From: Melastoma dodecandrum
Taxonomy: Eukaryota > Streptophyta > Magnoliopsida > Myrtales > Melastomataceae
Reading direction: 5' to 3'
DNA length: 64,000 nt
NCBI GenBank assembly: GCA_029817715.1
Contig: JARUPY010000126.1
Span: 1-64,000, forward strand
The position numbers and the translations under genes are program-made. The notes beneath the pieces were generated by a model. The model was given only the letters and a program-made list of their open reading frames with translations. It had not been told where the DNA came from and did not search any database. Below, piece by piece: positions 22,160 to 33,986 of the stretch (the first letter of the stretch is position 1; each line of letters starts with the position of its first letter).

Positions 22160-23743
22160 CGAAGTTAGTTCATGTACTTCGACTCTTGTTTGGGGAGATA
22201 ACAATGAAATGAAGTATCCGCTGGGGAGATGAGGTGGATATGTCCGTCTCAATGATAGTTCTGGAGGAATATGCTTGTATGTTCGATCCTTGTTGAGGAA
22301 TGCGATGCATGTAATCAACTCTAGCTTGAACGAAGGCAGGACTCCAGCTGGGGAAACGGAGATACGACTCCATCTTTGGTGATGACAAAGGCAATTTCGA
22401 AGCTTTGATTCGAAATTTTCCACCCAACCGCCCGCGCCTATGTCTTTAATGTAGGATGCTCATGTACTTACACTAGGCAAAGGACAGACAACAAGTGAGC
22501 TCATGTAACTTGTTTCTTTTAAAGTAAGAATGAAGTTTGCTCATGTAACTTCATTTATATGAAAAGTGAAGTAGAGTTTGGATACTTCCCTCTTGTATGA
22601 TCTCGTCATTGCGTCTTCGTCTGATGGAGTACAAGGTTTGACGAAATTGCTTTCGCTTGGCGTCTGTTGTGTAAGGAAGTTCATGTACCTATTAAAAGAT
22701 GACGAGAAACAAGTGAGTTCATGCGACTTGTTTCTGTTAGTGTATGAATGAAGTTTATTCATGTAACTTCATTTGTAATGAAGGTGAAGTAGAGTTTTGG
22801 TACTTCCTTTTTGTATGATCTCGTCATTGCATCTTCGTCGAATGGAATCGAATGATTGACGAAATTGCAACAAGACTTTCGCTTGAAGCTTTGCCGCCCT
22901 ACCACCCTCGCCTTTGCCACAGGAGTTTTGTACCATTCGTGTGAGGAGCTCTTGTACCTGCCCACGAGACAAAGGACGTTAATGAAATGAGCTCATGTAA
23001 TTTCACTTAGCTCGATGAAGAGAGTAATATTTGTATGATTCTCCCTTTTCATGTTTATTGTCAGTGTTCTTTGCCCACTTGACTCCCTAGGGATATAAAG
23101 AAGTTTGCTGACGAAGATTGTTCTGAAGCTTTGGTTTGAAACTTCATCGTTTGTCTTTGTTGTCTGCCAAGGGCGTACATGTACCCCTTTCACGTAATTT
23201 GTGGTGTTGTTGATGACATATCGCTCCGAATCTTTGGTTTGAAATTTATTGATTGTCTGTCTAGGATGTTCATGTACTTCCAAGATTGCTCTGTCTTGTC
23301 CCTGGATAGCTTGGAGGTATGCCCCAGGATTGTTCAAGATCTGTCCCATGATCGCTTAGAGATTTCCCCATGGATCACATGGAGATTTGCCCCGGATTGT
23401 TCACGCAGTGTCTTCTTCGTTGTTTTGCCAATGAAGGCTGTTTTGAAACTTTGGCTCGAAACTTTTCAACCCTACCACCCTCACCTTCGTCGTCTGTCTA
23501 GGATGTTCATGTACCTATAAGACAAACCGAAGAGCAAAACAGGTAAGTTCATGTAACCTGTTTTGCGAAGAAAGCATTTGTTAAGAAATGAATACTCCCT
23601 CTTCATGTAGATCATTGTTTTGTTGACAGAGCATTCTCCAAGATTGCTCGGAGTTGCCCCAATATTGCTTGTCTGTTTAGGATGCTCCTGTACCTATGAG
23701 ACGAATGCATGGTGAAAATAAGTAAGCTCATGTAACTTATTTT
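22160..23743 (-). repeat. Array of eight hairpins with variable stems and constant loop (copy 1)
   Basis: Eight short inverted repeats enclose a near-constant 10-11-base loop ending TCATGTA (plus strand). Positions and 5' stem arms are: 22160-22181 CGAAGT; 22490-22514 AACAAGT; 22529-22555 AATGAAGT; 22705-22735 AGAAACAAGT; 22747-22773 AATGAAGT; 22983-23005 TGAAAT; 23534-23566 GCAAAACAGGT; 23715-23743 AAAATAAGT. Each 3' arm is the exact complement. Stem bases change between copies with matching changes on the other side. The hairpins sit in a longer diverged repeat unit that also has a GGATGYTCATGTAC motif. Confidence 0.9.
22393..22417. repeat. Additional hairpin in LARD internal region
   Basis: AATTTCGAA and TTCGAAATT form a 9-bp stem around the loop GCTTTGA. 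It lies between hairpins 1 and 2 of the array and has a different loop. Confidence 0.8.
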
Positions 23744-25791
23744 TGCAGAGAAGCACTATTCAGGAACCAATACTCCCTTTTATGTGATTTCAATGTCTAA
23801 GAGCGTCTACGTCAATTGTTTATGACGGTTCTCTCCGATAAGATGATTGACTCCGATTGAATGTCCCGGATGTGCAAAGTTGGTAGCTCTTTGTGGTGCG
23901 CGTGGGCGATGACCGCAACTGTGGTGGGCGGGCTAGGGAATTGGCCGCTCATGTGGTGGACCGGGGTGCTTGTTTCTCGTCAATGCGTGAGGCGGTGACT
24001 GACCTTCTCCTCTTTCCTTTGATGAGACAAGGTGGTTGACTACTGTCGGGATGACCGCTTGGGTGCCGTAAGGAATTCAAAGGGAATTGCCCCAGTCGAA
24101 GTATGCGTCGTCGTTTGGTAGACATCATGTTCTTTGGTATTTTGTAAGTTGTTGTGTGAGCCCCAGACGAGACATCATATACCTGCGAGGTAAAAATGAA
24201 TGTCTTGGTGTTAGATGTTTAAATATCGATAAGTTCATCATGTATGTTTTGAACTGTTGGAAGGCGAATAGTGCGAATGGGAGTTTCTAATGCCAGCCGC
24301 GCTATGTGTTCGCCGTCTCTTGAAGAATCTCGTCCATGTTCTTGTTTTTATCGTCGGGATACTGTGGATCCGACATTCGTCAAGTTCTTGTCGTCGGAGA
24401 AACGATGTGGTTGAATGAAGTGTTCATATTTGGGGTTTGATTGCTCGCAGCTGTCCTGATCTCGCGGTGCCGTTGTGAATGATGGGGTTTGCCCCTTGTG
24501 CTGGATTATGTTATTGAGTTGTAAGCTGGGGAATTGCCCCTGTTTGGATTGATGTTTCCGTTGGTGCCGAGGTTGTGGCGACTGATGACGTAGTGAGATT
24601 GCATCTGTTTCTTTGGAGCGGTTGTCGGATCAGTAGGGGCGTGATGTTCCCAGTGTGTCCGATTGTAGCATGTCCGTGAATGGCTCTATGGGCTTGTCAT
24701 TAGCTCTGATGTTGACTGTGGTTGGCTGATGAGATGTAACCTCCTTGGGGTTTTCATGTTGTTGTAGATTCGACTTTGAACTTTGGTAGCCATTGGGTGA
24801 TATTTGGTGTTCGTGCTCAGATGTTCGACTTCAGGCCTTGGTACCCGTCAATGGATCTCGTGTTGTTGCATGTCTGGCCATAACTTTGGTCTTTGATAGC
24901 GACCAGGAAATCCTTGGTCTGAATTGTTGTTCATCTGGTTTTGGACTTTGACAGTCGTCGAGCACCTTTGGCCTGCATGTTGTTGAATGCTTTGGTAGCC
25001 GTCGAGTAATCCCTGGTGTTCTTGTGCTTGTAGATTTGTAATGTCATGTTTTGTCCCTAGTCCCGTTCGAGGAGCCATGTTGGAGAATTAAACTTCGGAA
25101 GGAAAATAGAGAGAATGCAATAATGTAATCGATGCATGATAAGTTTTGTTGTTGCTTAATCGCACTCATATATGTGTATGCATTTACAAATGAAATGCAA
25201 TAATGTCATGAAACAATTATTGTAAATGATTTGTTAATTTGAAAACTGTAATTAGACAGACACTCATGTGGTTGCCCAAATGTATGATATGCAATTGGCG
25301 GTAACATTAGGTAGGGTAATAAGACAAAAGAGGCTTCTTGAAGCCCATTGTAATAAGCTCGAACTAACTGCAAAACGAGCATTGTTAGTTTTACAGTTAT
25401 AGCAGACAAAGCGTACCTGACACCTGTCCCTGCACAAGTAGCAGTCACTCAGTAACAGACAAATGCACGTGCGGCGTCTGGTACCTGTAGTGGGCAATCA
25501 ATGCTAGACTCTCGGATGAAGGTTTCTAAACCTCCCTTGGACTAAGGGAGGCGGGGCCCCGGCCAAAAACCATACTGCAAATAGCAACAGGCTGAGCCCT
25601 TCGGTGACCCCTCTAAAAATCCTAGCCCCGGGTTCGGGCACACCTGGATATGTCTAGGAAAGCAGTAAACAAACATAACCATGAGAGCATACAAAGGGCA
25701 CCGAGCCAAGCAATTACACACGCAAACAAGAACTCCTCTCCGCATGTGGATTAAAAATGTAAGAGCGTTCGAAAAGAATCCACATGCAGTT

Positions 25792-25809
25792 TCCCCAGCG
25801 GAGTCGCCA
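25792..25809 (-). other. LARD primer-binding site, unit 1
   Basis: The minus strand reads TGGCGACTCCGCTGGGGA a few bases after the LTR end. This TGGCGACTCCG-type site is common in plant gypsy-related and LARD elements. Confidence 0.82.
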
Positions 25810-25816
25810 TCCGGGA

Positions 25817-28800
25817 TGTACGCGCGCCTTCCGGCCTAGCACGCGTGCGGCGGTTTGGACGACCCGAGGATCCGGGCCCGCTCCCCTAGAGACTTCCGGT
25901 CGGAGTCGCGACTCGAGCGTCGAACGCTTCGGAAAAGACCAGGGTGGTCCCTCCTTCGATTCCTGACCGGGTCTGCCCAGACTCTTCGCCGATCGTCTCC
26001 ATGCTCCTTAAGAGGCGACGGGCGAAAAGAAGCGCATGGCCCGAGGAGGAAGCTTCAGGAGGTTCCAAGAGCGGCTCGTGTCGTCAGTCCCTCATCCAAG
26101 ATGACTTCGTAAAAAAATGTGTTGTTGTTTAACCTAGGTAAACTATTACGGAGTCGCCACCGACTTATTTAAAAGCTTGGTTTAAGTCGGAAAACCAGAC
26201 TAGATTCGGGGTTCCTAATTACTAACTCTTACATCTAAACATGCGAAGAGATGGCGTTTGCTCCAAAAGTTTGCTTTTGGTTAACGGGCGTTGGACCCGA
26301 TTCAGGCTTTTTGGGCCCGAACTCATGTTTATTTGTTTTACAAACCGCATGCGACGATAAACCTATGGGCCTAAAGCATACGGACATGCACAGACAATTA
26401 TTGAGATCAAATGGAGCGGGGAAGGGGCGGTGATTGCGGGCCTATGCACTTGGGCCCGCAATCCGTTACAAGTGGATTGAATAAAAATTCAAGGAGGCCT
26501 GCACCTCCTCCCCTTTGTACCTTAGATTGAAGGTTGGGGTCGCTTTGTCTTCGAGCCCGTGGTTTTTAGGCCGGGGTGGATCCCGTGGTTTGATACACGC
26601 GCCTTCGAGTTAATCTTCGAAATTTTGATGTTGGTTTTCCGAGATTAAGTGCTCGATGTACATGTCAAAGAAAATGTAAACGTGCTTATTATTGTTGAAT
26701 AAAATTCAATCAATTAAAAGGAATGTAAGGCATGTCTTACTATTCTAATTTTTAATAAAAAATCATTTTAGTGTCGATCTTTCATATATGTTGTCAAAAA
26801 AAATAAAACTTTACGAATAATTAACAATTTTACCTAAAAAAAGCTGCATAGGAATTGTCGCGGGGGAGATCTTGGAAACCACGGGGAGCTTCTGCTCGGA
26901 ATGGGGACGAGAAGGAGGCCACTTTGAAGTCGCCCGCTACCGATTCCACGAACCCAGGGCACGCTCAGGAAGATGGATCTGCCATCACGGTCGAATCCAA
27001 ATAAGCCCGTCGCCGGAGGAGCTGCTGGTTCATCGCCGGCTGCTGAGGATCTGTAGAAGCCACGGTTAGGGGGACGCGGGTTGCCGCCGCCGTGGGATGT
27101 CAGGGACGTCGGGAGGAGATGGAGCCACCACTTTGGTTGGATCTGAGGCGATTGCTGCTGGAGGGCCGTCAGGGACGAGCTGCCACCGTTGGGAGGCGCC
27201 GGAGGGGAGAATGGCCGTGCTAGGAGAACGCCGGGGTCGGAAGAGGGAGGTCTCGTTGCCCAAGCCGAGGAAGGTTGTAGAGAAACCGGCCGGAGCTGCG
27301 GGCTACTCGTTGCCGGGCTGGATGTTGCCGAAGGAGACGTAGATCCACCACTTCCATGTCTGGGGAGGCCACCGGAGAGCGCGAATCGCCGGCGGGCTGC
27401 CGTCGTGAGTCTTGGAAATGCCGGAGAAGAAGTGGGTCGCCACCACTGGAGGAGGGTCGAGGAAGCCGGACATGGTGGCATTGTAGGGGATGGTTGCTGT
27501 ACGTGGATGAATCCGAGGCGGGATGATTGCCAGGATGGACTGTGGAGGAGCATTCGACGGGGCTGCAGCGAGGTTGTTGGAGAAAGGGGAGTGCCGGAGA
27601 AGGGGACCTGCTAGGTTGGGGAACGTCGGAGGAGAGGGGACCACCGCTGCAGGCTTGCTGCTGGTCTTTAGAGGAGCTGGGGGGGATGGCAGGGGAGGTT
27701 GATCCGTCGTCATGGGAGGTGCCGTGGAGAGGCTGATGCCGAGGGAGCAGTTGTGGGTCGCCGGGAAGGTTGTGATCCCCGCTGCGGCTGGTGGCGGCGG
27801 CATTGGGAATGGATGTCCATCACCGCCACTGATTGAAAGGACGTTGGAAGGAGCATGGGTTAGCCGTCTTCTCTGGGAGCACCACCTTTCAAAGGTTAGT
27901 GGAGACCTGGCGTTGGTGAGCCTGATCTGGGACGTCAGGGAAGACGGCATGCGGACGTTGAGGAGAGGCAGGGGAGACAGGAATTGAGGGATATGCTCTC
28001 GCTGCGGCTACAAGCGTCGGGAAGAAATGGGTTTGCCGCGGCTGGGCGTCCAGGGGTATGCGAAAGGGCAGCTCTTTGGGAGTGTTTGGCCACTAGTTGT
28101 CGAGGGATGCGGTCATTTGTCATTGCTGTCAGTTCAGAACAGGGGAGACCAGTGAGACTAGTTCGTTGGTACCGGCTTTTGGGGAGATCGGAGAAGGTTG
28201 TCGAGAGCGTCGTTGGGAACAAAGGAGATGGGAGGAGGCTTTGGCTTTATGTGAGATTAGGCTGATTGCTGAGTGTTTAAGGTTAAGTGGGGAACGCGAC
28301 CGTGAGGCTGAAAAGAGAGAGAATCTTGGGAAGGGTTGGCTTTGGAAAGTTGGCTTTGGGAGAACGTGGGAATACATGAACAAAGGAAAGAAAGGGGGGA
28401 AGCTGTTGTTGTTTGGAGAATGAACGCAACCGTGGCGAGGCCATCATCTCCATGGCGTGTTCCTGCACGTAAAAGGAAACAAATCAAAGCACAAGGAGGG
28501 CTTCCCGGGACGAGACTGATGTTGTCCATGTCGCATCCAGGAAGGCCGAAGTCTGTCGCCGCTTGAGGTATGACTCCCCGCTGTTGTTGTTGACTGTTTG
28601 CTTGGGTTGTCGAGGAGGTTCCCGTTGACGTCTTCTTCCTCTTACCTTGGTGAGGAGATTGTAGGAGATGACGATCGTCCAAAGGTCAAGGCTGTGAGGA
28701 TCCCCCTTTTCGTTGTCTTTTTGTGTGTGTCTTCTATATAGGGAAGTAGAATATAACGTTTGCAAGTAGAAACGTTTAAAGGGAGAAGCGTTTCAATCTA

Positions 28801-28928
28801 TCTCTGCAACTGTAATGTGTGTATGTGCTTCCATTTAGGAAGGGAAATTTAGTGAATGCATGGAATCAAAAGAAATATTCTTGAAAATAGGAAAGGTAAT
28901 TTCTAGCCTAGATATTTGAGGTATTACA
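25817..28928 (-). repeat. LARD LTR2 (shared middle LTR, mosaic)
   Basis: 3112 bp. Its left part matches LTR3 (keeps the ~21-bp start segment, lacks the 268-bp segment). The middle (to about 28560) matches LTR1, lacking the 79-bp segment. Around 28565-28800 it matches LTR3 again, including the TATATAG box. The last ~100 bp agree with LTR1. It serves as the 5' LTR of unit 1 and the 3' LTR of unit 2. Confidence 0.92.
28734..28741 (-). promoter_or_regulatory. TATA-like box in LARD LTR2
   Basis: CTATATAG lies about 190 bp from the LTR start in the sense (minus) direction. LTR3 has the same box at 36982-36989; LTR1 has CTATCTAG at about 20566-20573. Confidence 0.5.
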
Positions 28929-30327
28929 GTTTGCCCCTTCTTGTGGGGGAATCTGGAAAGATTTTCTCACAAGGATATTAGGAATTCCTCAAATTATGTT
29001 TCGAAAACATCTTTGTTCAGCATGCACCTAAAAAGCTTATCAAGTAAACTCAATAGTTACAACGAAAACAAAAACAAGAACAGCTAAATGTACATGCACA
29101 TTATGCTTCGTTTTGTTTTCTTTTTAAGAGTATGTTTCCCAGCGAGAGCAGAAAAGGTTTGTCGATTTCTCTCGTGTTTCACTCTCACTTCTGAAAGCCG
29201 CTTCAGTTGGATTTCGGAATTCCTTTGACTTGGATGCTCATGTACCAATCGAATGAGTCTTTGTTGGGGTTATAATGTGGCTTCGACATAAGGCCTTTAG
29301 ACTGAAAGTTTGAATTCGTCATCTGAAAGAAAAAGTTTAAGGACCTCATCGAAAGCTACTGGATCGTAGAGGTTCCACCATTCAAGCAAATTTTCCATCC
29401 ATTAGACAGGTCACCAGTTGACATGTTCTGTTGGGGGATGAATAAATGGTTTACTGGCAGGTGTGATCAATCCACTTCGGGAAAAGCTTTGTTTTAGAAG
29501 GGTAGCATCTTTGCTTTTGCGACCGTCAATGTCAGTCCCGATGCTTTGTTTTTGCTCTTTTGATTTTCATCTTGCGCTTTGCTTTTTCTTTACTGGATCA
29601 TAGGGATTTGCCCCACTCTGTTTTCTGGTACTTTTCTTTGGTATCTGTGTTCTTTGGGAAATTCTTTGAGAAATTTGATCTTCAGGAACGACTCAACTGG
29701 TAGGCCTAATTGTCGATGATGTATCTTTGCCTGAATCTTAAGGAAGTATAGCCTCTACGATCCGTTGCTTCCGGTTTTTAGCTACAAGATCTCCCTTTTT
29801 AACCTCGATGTGAGGCGGTCCTTAGACTTGTTAGGTGTAGTGTATATGAAAACTTCAACTTTGGCTCGAAAGGGGCTAGTAATAGTTGATGTTCCGTGTT
29901 TGGGATAGAGAAGAAGTGCTCGATCTCATTCCGGTTTAGAGCAACTTTTGTCAAAGGACTCGTCATCCGCCTGAATGCTTGTGTATGAATTTTTATAGTG
30001 TTTGCACTCATCACTCTGGGTAAGTGTTTGGGGATAGGCTTGCCTTCTCCACTCTCGTTCAGAAACATTTTTATTAAAGATAATTTCAAATTATATGCAA
30101 ATGAGCACACAAATGCTTAAGAAAATAAACAGGTTTAGGTATTCAAACCACGGTGGTGCTCTTGTCCAAACTTCGAGGGGGAAAGTGTTTGCACTTTCAT
30201 GCCCCAGTCATGTTCTTTTGAGATTAGAATCAAACAGCTTCCACCCGACCACCCACGCCGTTGCCTAGGAGTTTGTACCGTACTGTGTGGATGTCCATGT
30301 GCCTACACAGTTGATAACGGACAAAGA

Positions 30328-31914
30328 CGAAGTTAGTTCATGTACTTCGACTCTTGTTTGGGGAGATAACAATGAAATGAAGTATCCGCTGGGGAGATGA
30401 GGTGGATATGTCCGTCTCAATGATAGTTCTGGAGGAATATGCTTGTATGTTCGATCCTTGTTGAGGAATGCGATGCATGTAATCAACTCTAGCTTGAACG
30501 AAGGCAGGACTCCAGCTGAGGAAACGGAGATACGACTCCATCTTTGGTGATGACAAAGGCAATTTCGAAGCTTTGATTCGAAATTTTCCACCCAACCGCC
30601 CGCGCCTATGTCTTTAATGTAGGATGCTCATGTACTTACACTAGGCAAAGGACAGACAACAAGTGAGCTCATGTAACTTGTTTCTTTTAAAGTAAGAATG
30701 AAGTTTGCTCATGTAACTTCATTTATATGAAAAGTGAAGTAGAGTTTGGATACTTCCCTCTTGTATGATCTCGTCATTGCGTCTTCGTCTGATGGAGTAC
30801 AAGGTTTGACGAAATTGCTTTCGCTTGGCGTCTGTTGTGTAAGGAAGTTCATGTACCTATTAAAAGATGACGAGAAACAAGTGAGTTCATGCGACTTGTT
30901 TCTGTTAGTGTATGAATGAAGTTTATTCATGTAACTTCATTTGTAATGAAGGTGAAGTAGAGTTTTGGTACTTCCTTTTTGTATGATCTCGTCATTGCAT
31001 CTTCGTCGAATGGAATCGAAGGATTGACAAAATTGCAACAAGACTTTCGCTTGAAGCTTTGCCGCCCTACCACCCTCGCCTTTGCCATAGGAGTTTTGTA
31101 CCATTCGTGTGAGGAGCTCTTGTACCTGCCCACGAGACAAAGGACGTAAATGAAATGAGCTCATGTAATTTCACTTAGCTCGATGAAGAGAGTAATATTT
31201 GTATGATTCTCCCTTTTCATGTTTATTGTCAGTGTTCTTTGCCCACTTGACTCCCTAGGGATATAAAGAAGTTTGCTGACGAAGATTGTTCTGAAGCTTT
31301 GGTTTGAAACTTCATCGTTTGTCTTTGTTGTCTGCCAAGGGCGTTCATGTACCCCTTTCACGTAATTTGTGGTGTTGTTGATGACATATCGCTCTGAATC
31401 TTTGGTTTGAAATTTATTGATTGTCTGTCTAGGATGTTCATGTACTTCCAAGATTGCTCTGTCTTGTCCCTGGATAGCTTGGAGGTATGCCCCAGGATTG
31501 TTCAAGATCTGTCCCATGATCGCTTAGAGATTTCCCCATGGATCACATGGAGATTTGCCCCGGATTGTTCACGCAGTGTCTTCTTCGTTGTTTTGCCAAT
31601 GAAGGCTGTTTTGAAACTTTGGCTCGAAACTTTTCAACCCTACCACCCTCACCTTCGTCGTCTGTCTAGGATGTTCATGTACCTATAAGACAAACCGAAG
31701 GGCAAAACAGGTAAGTTCATGTAACCTGTTTTGCGAAGAAAGCATTTGTTAAGAAATGAATACTCCCTCTTCATGTAGATCATTGTTTTGTTGACAGAGC
31801 ATTCTCCAAGATTGCTCGGAGTTGCCCCAATATTGCTTGTCTGTTTAAGATGCTCCTCCTGTACCTATGAGACGAATGCATGGTGAAAATAAGTAAGCTC
31901 ATGTAACTTATTTT
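30328..31914 (-). repeat. Array of eight hairpins with variable stems and constant loop (copy 2)
   Basis: The same eight hairpins as in copy 1 are shifted by +8168 (the first seven) or +8171 (the eighth, at 31886-31914). All stems are intact. This is a recent duplicate, so it is not independent evidence for conservation. Confidence 0.9.
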
Positions 31915-33961
31915 TGCAAAGAAGCACTATTCAGGAACCAATACTCCCTTTTATGTGATTTCAATGTCTAAGAGCGTCTACGTCAATTGTTTATGACGGT
32001 TCTCTCCGATAAGATGATTGACTCCGATTGAATGTCTCGGATATGCAAAGTTGGTAGCTCTTTGTGGTGCGCGTGGGCGATGACCGCAACTGTGGTGGGC
32101 GGGCTAGGGAATTGGCCACTCATGTGGTGGACCGGGGTGCTTGTTTCTCGTCAATGCGTGAGGCGGTGACTGACCTTCTCCTCTTTTCTTTGATGAGACA
32201 AGGTGGTTGACTACTGTCGGGATGACCGCTTGGGTGCCGTAAGGAATTCAAAGGGAACTACCCCAGTCGAAGTATGCGTCGTCGTTTGGTAGACATCATG
32301 TTCTTTGGTATTTTGTAAGCAGTTGTGTGAGCCCCAGACGAGACATCATATACCTGCGAGGTAAAAATGAATGTCTTGGTGTTAGATGTTTAAATATCGA
32401 TAAGTTCATCATGTATGTTTTGAACTGTTGGAAGGCGAATAGTGCGAATGGGAGTTTCTAATGCCAGCCGCGCTATGTGTTCGCCGTCGCTTGAAGAATC
32501 TCGTCCATGTTCTTGTTTTTATCGTCGGGATACTGTGGATCCGACATTCGTCAAGTTCTTGTCGTCGGAGAAACGATGAGGTTGAATGAAGTGTTCATAT
32601 TTGGGGTTTGATTGCTCGCAGCTGTCCTGATCTCGCGGTGCCGTTGTGAATGATGGGGTTTGCCCCTTGTGCTGGATTATGTTATTGAGTTGTAAGCTGG
32701 GGAATTGCCCCTGTTTGGATTGATGTTTCCGTTGGTGCCGAGGTTGTGGCGACTGATGACGTAGTGAGATTGCATCTGTTTCTTTGGAGCGGTTGTCGGA
32801 TCAGTAGGGGCGTGATGTTCCCAGTGTGTCCGATTGTAGCATGTCCGTGAATGGCTCTATGGGCTTATCATTAGCTCTGATGTTGACTGTGGTTGGCTGA
32901 TGAGATGTAACCTCCTTGGGGTTTTCATGTTGTTGTAGATTCGACTTTGAACTTTGGTAGCCATTGGGTGATATTTGGTGTTCGTGCTCAGATGTTCTAC
33001 TTCAGGCCTTGGTACCCGTCAATGGATCTCGTGTTGTTGCATGTCTGGCCATAACTTTGGTCTTTGATAGCGACCAGGAAATCCTTGGTCTGAATTGTTG
33101 TTCATCTGGTTTTGGACTTTGACAGTCGTCGAGCACCTTTGGCCTGCATGTTGTTGAATGCTTTGGTAGCCGTCGAGTAATCCCTGGTGTTCTTGTGCTT
33201 GTAGTTTGTAATGTCATGTTTTGTCCCTAGTCCCGTTCGAGGAGCCATGTTGGAGAATTAAACTTCGGAAGGAAAATAGAGAGAATGCAATAACGTAATC
33301 GATGCATGATAAGTTTTGTTGTTGCTTAATCGCACTCATATATGTGTATGCATTTACAAATGAAATGCAATAATGTCATGAAACAATTATTGTAAATGAT
33401 TTGTTAATTTGAAAACTGTAATTAGACAGACACTCATGTGGTTGCCCAAATGTATGATATGCAATTGGCGGTAACATTAGGTAGGGTAATAAGAAAAAAG
33501 AGGCTTCTTGAAGCCCATTGTAATAAGCTCGACCCAACTGCAAAACGAGCATTGTTAGTTTTACAGTTATAGCAGACAAAGCGTACCTGACACCTGTCCC
33601 TGCACAAGTAGCAGTCTCTCAGTAACAGACAAATGCACGTGCGGCGTCTGATACCTGTAGTGGGCAATCAATGCTAGACTCTCGGATGAAGGTTTCTAAA
33701 CCTCCCTTGGACTAAGGGAGGCGGGGCCCCGGCCAAAAACCATACTGCAAATAGCAGCAGGCTGAGCCCTTCGGTGACCCCTCTAAAAATCCTAGCCCCG
33801 GGTTCGGGCACACCTGGATATGCCTAGGAAAGCAGTAAACAAACATAACCATGAAAGCATACAAAGGGCACCGAGCCAAGCAATTACACACGCAAACAAG
33901 AACTCCTCTCCGCATGTGGATTAAAAATGTAAGAGCGTTCGAAAAGAATCCACATGCAGTT

Positions 33962-33979
33962 TCCCCAGCGGAGTCGCCA
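33962..33979 (-). other. LARD primer-binding site, unit 2
   Basis: The minus strand again reads TGGCGACTCCGCTGGGGA directly inside LTR3. Confidence 0.82.
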
Positions 33980-33986
33980 TCCGGGA

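Larger units (their letters stand above)
20761..25816 (-). other. LARD internal region 1 (non-coding)
   Basis: 5056 bp with no recognisable protein domain on either strand; the longest frames are near 110 codons and unrelated to known families. It contains a diverged tandem array at about 22060-23790 with TCATGTAC motifs and eight covarying hairpins. The right end carries the primer-binding site. It differs from internal region 2 only by scattered single bases and very small indels. Confidence 0.88.
28929..33986 (-). other. LARD internal region 2 (non-coding)
   Basis: 5058 bp, near-identical to internal region 1 and likewise without coding capacity. It has the same polypurine tract beside LTR2 (28929-28953) and the same primer-binding site at 33962-33979. 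Confidence 0.88.

Noticed and set aside
20761..25816. Possible hidden pol genes in the LARD internal region
   Set aside because: No RT, integrase, protease or gag motif could be read on either strand; frames are short and unrelated between neighbours.
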